Of a stretch of DNA of 64,000 nt, positions 50,118 through 57,726 are shown one piece after another. Each line of letters begins with the position of its first letter. The stretch's first letter is position 1. Below the pieces are notes generated by a model. It was not told the origin of the DNA. It did no database searches and saw only the letters and a list, made by a program, of their open reading frames with translations. Where the stretch lies: positions 186,001-250,000 of the forward strand of contig CAVYBY010000006.1 of the NCBI GenBank assembly GCA_963766935.1, read 5' to 3'. Source of the DNA: CAVYBY01 sp963766935. Its GTDB lineage: Bacteria > Actinomycetota > UBA4738 > HRBIN12. The translations under genes were made by a program, and so were the position numbers.

Positions 50118-50868
50118 TCAACGCTCGCCGCTCGTCGAAGCCCGCGGTGTCTCGTACGCCTACGGCCGAAACGAGGTCCTGCTCGACGTCGACCTCGTCG
50201 TCGGCCGCGGCGAGTTCGTGGCGCTCGTGGGCCCGAACGGTGCGGGCAAGTCGACGCTGGTTCGCATCCTGCTCGGGCTCACCAAGCCGACGGCCGGTTC
50301 GGCACTCTTGTTCGGCCTGCCGCCCGATCGGGTCGCGGATCGGTGGCGGATCGGCTACGTGCCGCAGCGTCCGGTGCTTTCGTCCGACGCGCCGTCGACG
50401 GTCGAGGAGATCGTGGCGGCCGGTCGCCTCGGCCGCCGGGGGTGGTGGCGGCCTCTGACCAAGCCCGACCGGACGCAGATCCACCACGCGATCGCCTCGG
50501 TCGGCCTGGAGGAGATGGCCCGCCTCCCCGTTGCCGAGCTTTCGGGCGGCCAGCAGCAGCGTGCCTTCATCGCGCGCGCGTTCGCGAGCGAGCCCGACCT
50601 GTTGATCCTCGACGAGCCCATCGCCGGTGTGGACGCGGAGTCGCAGCGACGCCTTCGCGACTCGATCGTCCACCTGGTCGACGAACACGGAGCGGGCGTC
50701 CTTCTCGTCTCGCACGAGTTGTCCTCCGTCGCCCGCGATCTCGATCGCGTCGTCGTGCTGAAGCGATCGGTGCAGTTCGACGGCCCGCCGTCGGAGCTGA
50801 CGGGCGCCGGCGTCTCGATGGGTGTTCACGCCGAGGACCTCCCACTGTGGCTGGAGCGGCTCCGGTGA
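50110..50868 (+). CDS. znuC: Zinc ABC transporter ATP-binding protein
   Basis: The 252-residue ABC ATPase has Walker A GPNGAGKSTL, Q-loop IGYVPQRP, signature LSGGQQQRAFIARA, Walker B LLILDEP and H-loop LLVSHE. Order and length match ZnuC/MntB-type ATPases. GTG 50110 lies inside the znuA end with GAGGAGG upstream. Its TGA overlaps GTG of znuB (GTGA). Confidence 0.92.
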   Translation: MDDQRSPLVEARGVSYAYGRNEVLLDVDLVVGRGEFVALVGPNGAGKSTLVRILLGLTKPTAGSALLFGLPPDRVADRWRIGYVPQRPVLSSDAPSTVEEIVAAGRLGRRGWWRPLTKPDRTQIHHAIASVGLEEMARLPVAELSGGQQQRAFIARAFASEPDLLILDEPIAGVDAESQRRLRDSIVHLVDEHGAGVLLVSHELSSVARDLDRVVVLKRSVQFDGPPSELTGAGVSMGVHAEDLPLWLERLR

Positions 50869-51747
50869 TCGCGGCCGCTCCCCTCCCCTATCCATTCGAG
50901 CTGCTCTTCATGCAGCGCGCGCTGGTCGCGGGTCTCACCGTGGGCATCTTCGCGCCGCTCATCGGCGCGTTCCTCGTGCAGAAGCGAATGTCGCTGATCG
51001 GCGACGGGATCGGTCACATCGCCTTCGCCGGGGTCGGTGCGGGCGCGCTCGCAGGCGCAGGCGCCGGGTCGCTGACCGGCACCCTTCCCGTGTGGACGGC
51101 GCTCGCGTTCGCCGTGGTGGGGGCGCTGGGCATCGAGTGGCTCCGCGCGAAACGCCGCGCCTCGGGCGATCTGGCGCTCGCGCTGTTCTTCTACTCCGGG
51201 ATCGCGCTCGGCGTGGTGCTGCTGAGCCATGCGAACGGGCTCGGCGCCGGCGTGCTCACCTATCTCTTCGGCGACGCCGCTCACCGCGAGCAGCCAGGAC
51301 GTCCGGGTGATCGTCGTCCTCGGGATCGCCATCGTCGTGGCCGTCATCTCCCTTCGGCGCGTGCTCTTCGCGGTCGTCACCGACGAGGAATGGTCGCGGG
51401 TGGCGGGGATCCCGGTGGGATTGATGAACGCGCTGCTCGCCGTGCTCACCGCGTGCGCCGTCGTGGCGGCGATGAAGATCGTCGGGATTCTGCTGGTCGC
51501 CGCGATGATGGTGCTGCCCGTGGGCAGCGGCCAGCTCCTTGCGCGGTCGTTCGCCGGCACGCTCCGCTGGTCGGTCGCGGTCAGTGTGGTGGCGGTTCTC
51601 GGCGGGCTCGCCGCGACTCGGATCTGGAATTTGGCGGCCGGGGGGACGATCGTGCTGATCACGGCGGCGATCTTCGGCGTGGTCGCCATCGCGACGAGGC
51701 GGCTCCCGCGAATGGTGGTCAACCGAGAGGAGGCGAACGCGCCGTGA
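50865..51747 (+). pseudogene. znuB: Zinc ABC transporter permease, frame interrupted
   Basis: GTG 50865 opens a ZnuB-like permease: FMQRALVAGLTVGIFAPLIGAFLVQKRM and the GAGVLTYLFGD block near residue 140. After that, the frame becomes arginine-rich nonsense. The conserved continuation LTASSQDVRVIVVLGI through RRVLFAVVTDEEW and the last spans lies in the next frame and stops at TGA 51745-51747. The shift falls near 51272-51282 (GACGCCGCTCACC), where one base too many would explain it. It could be a true mutation or a sequencing slip. If real, the operon lacks a working channel. Confidence 0.8.
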
Positions 51748-52193
51748 TGGCGATGTCCGAGGATCTGCACACGAGCGTCGCCGAGCGCCTCAAGCACGCC
51801 GGGCAGCGTTACACGACGAAGCGCCGGAACCTGGTGGCGCTGCTCGAGGACGCGGGTCAGCCGATGTCGATCCCCGACATCGTGTCCGAGGGCGCCCGGC
51901 TCCCCCAGAGCTCGGTGTACCGGAACCTCACGGTGCTGGAGCAGGCCGGCGCCGTCCGGCGCGTCATCACCGAGGACGAGTTCGCGCGCTACGAGCTGGC
52001 CGAAGAGCTGACCGAGCACCATCACCATCTGATGTGCTCCAACTGCGGCCGGGTCGAGGACGTGACGATCCCCGCCGAGCTCGAGTCCTCGATGACCAGG
52101 ACTCTCGATCGCGTCGCAAAGCGCGCGGGCTTCGCGTCGGTGAGCCACCGCCTGGACCTGATCGGCCTCTGCCGGGAGTGCGCCGAGGAGTAA
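51744..52193 (+). CDS. zur: Fur-family metalloregulator, probably Zur
   Basis: The 149-residue repressor has a winged-helix DNA-binding domain (QRYTTKRRNLVALLEDAG, SSVYRNLTVLEQAGAVRRV) and the metal sites HHHHLMCSNCGRVEDV and GLCRECAEE. It is the last gene of znuACB and presumably acts on the operator at 49182. Start codons GTG 51744 and ATG 51747 both overlap the znuB stop; AGGAGG lies 10-13 bases upstream. Confidence 0.9.
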   Translation: MMAMSEDLHTSVAERLKHAGQRYTTKRRNLVALLEDAGQPMSIPDIVSEGARLPQSSVYRNLTVLEQAGAVRRVITEDEFARYELAEELTEHHHHLMCSNCGRVEDVTIPAELESSMTRTLDRVAKRAGFASVSHRLDLIGLCRECAEE

Positions 52194-52211
52194 GCTCGGC
52201 CATCGATCAGC

Positions 52212-52616
52212 TCACCTTTGCGAGCGACCCCGGCGACCGACCGGTACGCGCGAGCATGGGCCGAGGGCGGCGCTCTCCTCGATCCGCGTCTTCACGATCT
52301 TCTTCACGAGCGACGCCGGGAGAGGCTCGTCCGTCGTGAAGCGGATCGTTCCCTTCCCCGAGAAGTACGGCTTCAGGTCCTCCCCATGCGCTTGGAGAAC
52401 CTTCGCGCTCGCGGGGAAGAGACTGCAGTGGTGCTTGAACGCCGCGAAGGACACGAGGAACCGGCCGTGGAGCTTGAAGGTCGGCATCTGGTAGCTGATC
52501 GTCTCGGTGGCCTCGGGCGCGGCGGCCCTGATCGTCTTCCGAAGCTTCTCCAGCGCGGCCCGCTGGGTTTCCGGAAGCGCGGCCAGATAGTCGTCGACGC
52601 TGGTTGATGCGGCCAT
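52212..52616 (-). CDS. DUF1801/YdhG-like small protein
   Basis: The 134-residue protein has TSVDDYLAALPETQRAALEKLRKTIRAAAPEATETISYQMPTF, broken here by motif rather than length, and FAAFKHHCSLFP, with KGTIRFTTDEPLPASLVKKIVKTRIEE. This is the YdhG/YjhX DUF1801 fold, annotated in places as an iron chaperone-like protein. It has no proven function. ATG 52616 has GGGGAG five bases before it. Confidence 0.85.
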   Translation of the reverse strand: MAASTSVDDYLAALPETQRAALEKLRKTIRAAAPEATETISYQMPTFKLHGRFLVSFAAFKHHCSLFPASAKVLQAHGEDLKPYFSGKGTIRFTTDEPLPASLVKKIVKTRIEESAALGPCSRVPVGRRGRSQR

Positions 52617-52666
52617 GCCGGCTCCCCTCAGTGAGGCAATCTCCAAGCATCATGCCTCCCTTGCGT

Positions 52667-53464
52667 CTACCTGATCGTCATGAAGCCGGCTGCCTCGCAC
52701 GCGTCGACCATCATCCGGATGTCGTCGTAGGAGGACGCGTCGACCGCCACGAACCGGTCCACGAGGCCCGCGCCGAGTCGCCGCCGGCACGACGGTTCGT
52801 CGCCGAGCGCGAGCAGCACGGTTCGGATCTGCTCCGTGAGCTCCGCCGGCACCCGCTTGGACACCGCGACCGGTTGGATCGTGGACGGCCCCAGCGCGCC
52901 GATCACGCGCAGGGAGTCCCGGAGCGCCGGGTCGTCCCGGAGCGCGACGGCGAGCACCTGCGAGTCGATCGCCGAGGCGTCGACCTCTTGGCCGGCAACC
53001 ATGCGCAACGACGCTTCATGGAACCCCGCCTCGATGACCTCGCCGAAGAACCCGTTGGTCTCCCCGAGCTGCACCAGGTGGTACCGCGTGATGCCGTAGC
53101 CGGAATGCGACAGCGGCTCGTTGTAGCACCAGGACCGCCCACGCAGGTCCGCGAACGACCGGAACGAACTCTCGCGGTGCACGATCACGTCGGAGAAGTA
53201 GACGGGTCGCCCCCCGTACCGCTTCCCCTCCAGCACGGGGGCCGCCACCGGCACCGCGGGCGAGATGCCTTCACGCTCGAACATGACGTAGGGCAGGCTG
53301 CAGACGAAGCACACGTCGTTCTCGTCGCGCCGGCAACTCTCGTAGTCGGTCTCCACGACCAGCTCCGTCGCGATGCCGAGCCGCCGCCCGACCTCTTCCG
53401 CGACGAACTCGTACACCGGCATGACGTTCGGGGCCAGGTAGGTGCCGAAGCGGAGCCGATCCAC
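52667..53464 (-). CDS. Phosphonate/phosphate-type ABC substrate-binding protein without signal peptide
   Basis: The 265-residue periplasmic-binding fold (PhnD/SsuA-like) has FGTYLAPNVMPVYEFVAEEVGRRLG and RSFADLRGRSWCYNEPLSHSGYGITRYHLVQLG. GTG 53464 gives a product with no export signal, so a cytoplasmic or leaderless product is suggested; a -10-like TAGGCT lies eight bases upstream. No permease or ATPase gene is adjacent. Ligand unknown. Confidence 0.72.
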   Translation of the reverse strand: MDRLRFGTYLAPNVMPVYEFVAEEVGRRLGIATELVVETDYESCRRDENDVCFVCSLPYVMFEREGISPAVPVAAPVLEGKRYGGRPVYFSDVIVHRESSFRSFADLRGRSWCYNEPLSHSGYGITRYHLVQLGETNGFFGEVIEAGFHEASLRMVAGQEVDASAIDSQVLAVALRDDPALRDSLRVIGALGPSTIQPVAVSKRVPAELTEQIRTVLLALGDEPSCRRRLGAGLVDRFVAVDASSYDDIRMMVDACEAAGFMTIR

Positions 53465-53486
53465 GGGGGGGAAGCCTAGCCCGCGT

Positions 53487-54704
53487 TCAGTCGCGTGCCG
53501 CGATCGGCAAGGTGACGGCGAACCGGGCGCCCCTGCTGATCGCGTTGGCCGCGGTGATGCGGCCCCCGAGCGCCTCCACGATCCGCTTCGCCAGGGCCAG
53601 GCCGAGGCCGGCACCGGGGCCGCTTCGGGCGGGATCGGCCCGGTAGAAGGGCTCGAAGATCCGGTCGAGATCGGCCGGCGGGATGCCGGTGCCGGTGTCC
53701 TCAACCGAGACCTGCAGCAACGCTCCCTCGCGGCGGGCCGAGAGGCGGACCACGCCGTCGGCCGGCGTGTGCCGGACCGCGTTCATGAGCAGGTTCTGGA
53801 ACACCCTCGTCATCCGGGGCGAGCACGAAACCCCGGCCGCCGCGCTCAGGTCCGCCTCGACGGCAAGGCCCTTGGCCGCCACGTGCGGTTCGACCGTCGC
53901 CATGGCCGAGCCCACGACCTCCTCAAGGCGTGCGCGCTTCGTCTCGCGTTCGATCGCACCGGCGTCGAGTTGCGTGAACTCGAACAGGTCGTCGACCATC
54001 GTCGAGAGCTGCACGACAGATCCCCGCATCTCGGCCGCGTAGCGGGCGAGCGTGGGCGGATCGTCGACGACGCCGTCGTCGATCGCCTCCACCATCGCGC
54101 GGAGCGACGCGAGGGGGGTGCGAAGGTCGTGGGAGACCGCGGTGATCAGATCCCGTCGCATCGCCGCGATCTCGGCGCGATGGGCCTCGGTCCGCTGGAG
54201 CCTCTCGGCCATCTCGTCGAGGGTCCGAGCGAGCGCGTCCAGCTCCGGCCCGCCCGTCAGCTCGCCGACGCGGGCATCCAGGTCGCCGGCGCCGAGCTCG
54301 ATCGCGGTCCGTCGGAGACGCCGCAGCGGAGGACCGAGGGTCCGAGCCAGCGAGACCGCAACCGTGACGCCGGCCCCCAGCGCGTACACGAGCAGGATCG
54401 CGAGCAGTCTCGCGTCCTCCCCGCCCACGACCATGTCCATCGCGAGCACCGCGAGGTTTGCCAAGGCGACGACGATGGCCACGATCGCCACCGCGGCAAG
54501 ACGGCTTGCAAGCGTGGCCCCGGCCAGGGCACGCGGGGCGATGTAGGCCGCCGCGACGGTGACGACGGCTGCGGGGACGAGCAACACGGCGACATGTGCC
54601 GTCTCGCTCGCCATCCCCAGTGCCACGCCGACGAGCAGGGCGCCGGCGACGCTCGCCGCGGCGACGCCGAGCAGGACGAGGACGGTGCGAACGAACTGGC
54701 TCAC
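53487..54704 (-). CDS. Membrane sensor histidine kinase (HAMP type)
   Basis: The 405-residue protein has a membrane domain of about five spans without a large external part, a HAMP region (LGPPLRRLRRTAIELGAGDLDARV), and a HisKA box with the acceptor His in TAVSHDLRTPLASLRAMV. The ATPase follows with QNLLMNAVRHTP, VEDTGTGIPPADLDRIFEPFYRAD and GAGLGLALAKRIVEALGG. GTG 54704 overlaps the TGA of the response regulator (GTGA). Signal unknown; perhaps membrane or cell-wall state. Confidence 0.9.
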   Translation of the reverse strand: MSQFVRTVLVLLGVAAASVAGALLVGVALGMASETAHVAVLLVPAAVVTVAAAYIAPRALAGATLASRLAAVAIVAIVVALANLAVLAMDMVVGGEDARLLAILLVYALGAGVTVAVSLARTLGPPLRRLRRTAIELGAGDLDARVGELTGGPELDALARTLDEMAERLQRTEAHRAEIAAMRRDLITAVSHDLRTPLASLRAMVEAIDDGVVDDPPTLARYAAEMRGSVVQLSTMVDDLFEFTQLDAGAIERETKRARLEEVVGSAMATVEPHVAAKGLAVEADLSAAAGVSCSPRMTRVFQNLLMNAVRHTPADGVVRLSARREGALLQVSVEDTGTGIPPADLDRIFEPFYRADPARSGPGAGLGLALAKRIVEALGGRITAANAISRGARFAVTLPIAARD

Positions 54705-55382
54705 GGCTCGAACCGGTAGCCCACGCCCCAGACCGTCAACAGATGCACCGGTTCCGAAGGCGTCTCCTCGATCTTCTCGCGCAGCCGGCGAACGTGCACG
54801 GTGACCGTCGATGTGTCTCCCGACCAGGCGAAGTCCCAAACGTCCTCCAACAGCTGCGCACGCGTAAAGGTGATCCCCGGGTGCGACGCCAAATGCAGCA
54901 GCAGGTCGAACTCCTTGCGAGTCAGCGCCACCGGCGTCGCCGGCGACCGTCGTCTCACGTCGATCCGAATCGATGCGAATGCGGCCGATCTCGAGCACGG
55001 ATGGGACCTCGGCCGGCCCCGCGCGTCGGAGCACCGCACGCACGCGGGCCACGACCTCCCGGGGCGAGAACGGCTTTCCGATGTAGTCGTCGGCGCCCCC
55101 GTCGAGGCCCACGATGCGGTCGATCTCCTCCCCGCGTGCGGTCAGCATGATGACGGGAGTCGAAGCTCGCTCGCGAAGCTGCCGGAACACCTCGTACCCG
55201 TCGATGTGGGGCAGCATCAGATCGAGCAGGACGAGGTCCGGTTCGGACTCGCCGAACCGGACCAACGCCTCCCTGCCGTCGGCGGCGGTCGCCACCTCGA
55301 AGCCGTCGCTCCGCAGATATCTGGAGAGCACCTCCAGCACCATCGGCTCGTCGTCGACCACGAGCACTCTCTGCGGCGTCAT
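54701..55382 (-). pseudogene. OmpR-type response regulator, frame interrupted
   Basis: The receiver domain is intact (VLVVDDEP, VLLDLMLPHIDG with the phospho-Asp, IMLTARG, GADDYIGKPFSPREVVARV). At about residue 145 the frame leaves the winged-helix domain, which continues one frame over as VALTRKEFDLLLHLASHPGITF...VTVHVRRLREKIE...VWGVGYRFEP to the TGA at 54701. The shift lies near 54936-54950 (GCCGGCGACGCCGG). One extra base, or two lost, would restore it. It pairs with the histidine kinase downstream. A sequencing error cannot be excluded. Confidence 0.85.
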
Positions 55383-55405
55383 GACCGACATCCTGGCACG
55401 TACCG

Positions 55406-56023
55406 TCAGCCGGAGGCCGGGTGCAGGACCTCGTCGATCACGTAGACCGTGGCGTTATCCGTGTGGATGTCGCCGCAGACCACGTGTGCCATGCCGTCGA
55501 CGGTGAAGTCCTCGCCGCTGCCGGCCACCGTGATCGAGCTGCCCTGGAGCGTCTCGTGCGTCCCTGCCAGCTGGTCGGGCGAGAGCTGCCCGGAGACCAC
55601 GTGATACGACAGGAGGCCGGCGAAGTCCCCGGTCGGGTCGGCCATCATCGCCGACATCCCGTCAGGATCAGCGTCGTGCGCCGCCATGAAGGCGTCGTTG
55701 GACGGCGCGAACACCGTCAGCCCGTCGGCCGAGTTGAGCGTGTCCGACAGCCCGGCGAGCTGCACGTCCATCGCGAGCGACGTGAGCAGGGGGTTCGCCG
55801 CCGCCGCGTCGACCACCGGTGCGGTCATCATCCCCTCGAAGCTTCCGCTTCCGCTCGCCGGGATCTGCGAGCAGGCGGAGCCGAACGGCACCATCTCGGT
55901 GCCGCTCCCCCCTCCGGCCGCCGGCGACGCCCCGGAATCGTTGGTGCCGTTGCTGCATGCCGCCGCAATCAGCCCGAGCGCAATGATGGCCGGGATGACC
56001 GCAATGCCGGTCTTGGTCCGCAT
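55406..56023 (-). CDS. Fasciclin-domain lipoprotein
   Basis: The 205-residue protein has a leader with lipobox AAAC (cysteine 23), a Gly/Ser linker, and a FAS1 domain with the H1-like block DGLTVFAPSNDAFMAAHDADP and H2-like SYHVVSGQLSPDQLAGTHETLQG...VYVIDEVLHP. FAS1 lipoproteins mediate adhesion or are of unknown function in actinobacteria. It follows the molybdoenzyme on the same strand by 27 bases. Confidence 0.9.
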   Translation of the reverse strand: MRTKTGIAVIPAIIALGLIAAACSNGTNDSGASPAAGGGSGTEMVPFGSACSQIPASGSGSFEGMMTAPVVDAAAANPLLTSLAMDVQLAGLSDTLNSADGLTVFAPSNDAFMAAHDADPDGMSAMMADPTGDFAGLLSYHVVSGQLSPDQLAGTHETLQGSSITVAGSGEDFTVDGMAHVVCGDIHTDNATVYVIDEVLHPASG

Positions 56024-56050
56024 CTTCTTCTCCCTTCCTCGTTGGTCGCT

Positions 56051-57595
56051 TCACGCCACCGTCAGGGCGAGCGTGTGCCAGCCGGTCGCCCCGTCGGGAA
56101 ACGCAGGAACGCGGTGTTCCGGCTGGGTCTCGCCGGTTGCGTCGGTGGCGCGCGCCTGCAGGTGGTGCTCGCCCGGGGTCGCGTCCCACGGCGCGACCCA
56201 CTGGCGCCAGGTGTCGATCGTGTCCACCGGCGCCAGCTCCGCCTGCGTCCATTCGCCGTCGTCGACGCGGAACTCGACGCGCTCGATGCCGCGATGCTGG
56301 GCCCATGCGACGCCGGCCACGGACATCTGGCCGGCGACGACGCGGGTGAGCGGGGTGGGTGAATCGATCCGCGCCATCGTCTTGACCGGGCCCCGCGTGG
56401 CCCACCCTCGCTGGATCCAGTACGGGTCGTACGCATCGAACGTCGTCAGCTCCATGTCGACGACCCATTTCGTCGCCGACACATACCCGTACAGACCCGG
56501 CACGACCATCCGGACCGGGAAGCCATGGGCGAGGGGCAACGGCTCCCCGTTCATCGCGACGGCGAGCATCGCGTCTCGACCGTCCATCGCGATCGCGGTC
56601 GGCGTGCCGACCGTGAAACCGTCGACCGACCTCGACACGATCTGATCCGCTCCCGCGTGCACGCCGGCCTCTTCCAAGAGGTCCTTCAGAGGGGCGCCGA
56701 TCCAGCGTGCGTTGCCCGCGTATCGCCCACCGACCGGGTTCGAGACGCACGTGAGCGTGACGTCCCGCTCGATGAGCGGCCGGTCGAGGAGCTGCTGGTA
56801 GTCGATCGTGATCTCGCGATCCACCATCCCGTGGATTCGCAACCGCCAATCCTCGGCCATCACCGAAGGAACCAGCAGCGCCGTGTCGACGCGATAGAAC
56901 ACGTCGTTCGGCGTGAAGAACGGTCCCAGTCCGGGCGCGTCGAGGTTGGAGGCGGCCGCCGGGGCCGCCGGGCTTGCCGGCGCCGGGATGCGGACATCCG
57001 CTCGAGAGGCGTCGGCGCGAAAGCGCCGCGACAGCAGGCTGCCCGCGCCCGTCGAGACGACCGCGCCGGCGAGGCCCAGTGCTCCGGCCATCAGGAATCG
57101 CCGCCGGTCGAACCCGCCGGGCATCACCGGGGAACGCGCCGGCGGATCGCCGCGAGACCGCGTTCGCTGGAGCGCAAGCAGAGCGCCGCCCGCGGCGACG
57201 ACCCCGGCCACCACCGGCAAGGCATCGGACGGGACCTCCGCGGGCCGGGTGAGCGCGGCGAGCACCCCGACGGCGCCGAAGATCCCCAGTCCGGCGATGC
57301 CGATCCACGGCCGGCGGACCGAGAGGATCCCAAGACCAAGAGAAAGGACCGCGACGGTGAGGCCGATCCCGGCCAGCAGCACGGTCTTGTCGTGGGAGCC
57401 GAAGCGCGCGATCGCCCACTCCTTGACCCACTCGGGGGTGACGTCGATCGCCGCCTGCCCAACCGTGATGACCGGCGAGGCTTGCGGGTTGAGGATTCCC
57501 GCGACCAATTGACCCACGCCGATCGCGACGCCCCCGGCGACCAGGCCGATCGCCACACCGGGACCGATCGTCGAGGCGCTGCCGCGGTTTGCCAC
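56051..57595 (-). CDS. Sulfite oxidase/YedY-like molybdoenzyme with N-terminal membrane domain
   Basis: The 514-residue protein begins with about four membrane spans, then a twin-arginine-like FDRRRFLMAGALG. The Mo-cofactor domain has the conserved cysteine ligand in VTLTCVSNPVGG. A C-terminal dimerisation domain ends with HHLQARATDATGETQPEHR. The family oxidises sulfite or reduces methionine sulfoxide outside the cell; which one is unknown. The internal position of the RR motif after membrane spans is notable. GTG 57595 start. Confidence 0.88.
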   Translation of the reverse strand: MANRGSASTIGPGVAIGLVAGGVAIGVGQLVAGILNPQASPVITVGQAAIDVTPEWVKEWAIARFGSHDKTVLLAGIGLTVAVLSLGLGILSVRRPWIGIAGLGIFGAVGVLAALTRPAEVPSDALPVVAGVVAAGGALLALQRTRSRGDPPARSPVMPGGFDRRRFLMAGALGLAGAVVSTGAGSLLSRRFRADASRADVRIPAPASPAAPAAASNLDAPGLGPFFTPNDVFYRVDTALLVPSVMAEDWRLRIHGMVDREITIDYQQLLDRPLIERDVTLTCVSNPVGGRYAGNARWIGAPLKDLLEEAGVHAGADQIVSRSVDGFTVGTPTAIAMDGRDAMLAVAMNGEPLPLAHGFPVRMVVPGLYGYVSATKWVVDMELTTFDAYDPYWIQRGWATRGPVKTMARIDSPTPLTRVVAGQMSVAGVAWAQHRGIERVEFRVDDGEWTQAELAPVDTIDTWRQWVAPWDATPGEHHLQARATDATGETQPEHRVPAFPDGATGWHTLALTVA

Positions 57596-57726
57596 ACCGC
57601 AAGCATGTCGAGCAGACCTTTCGAAACCCTTACGGGCCGGTAGCCGGACCCTTACTTCTCATGGGGAGTCGAACGCTCGGCATTCCCGCCCGCGGGGTTT
57701 GCTGGAACGCGGCCGATTCCGCCGGG

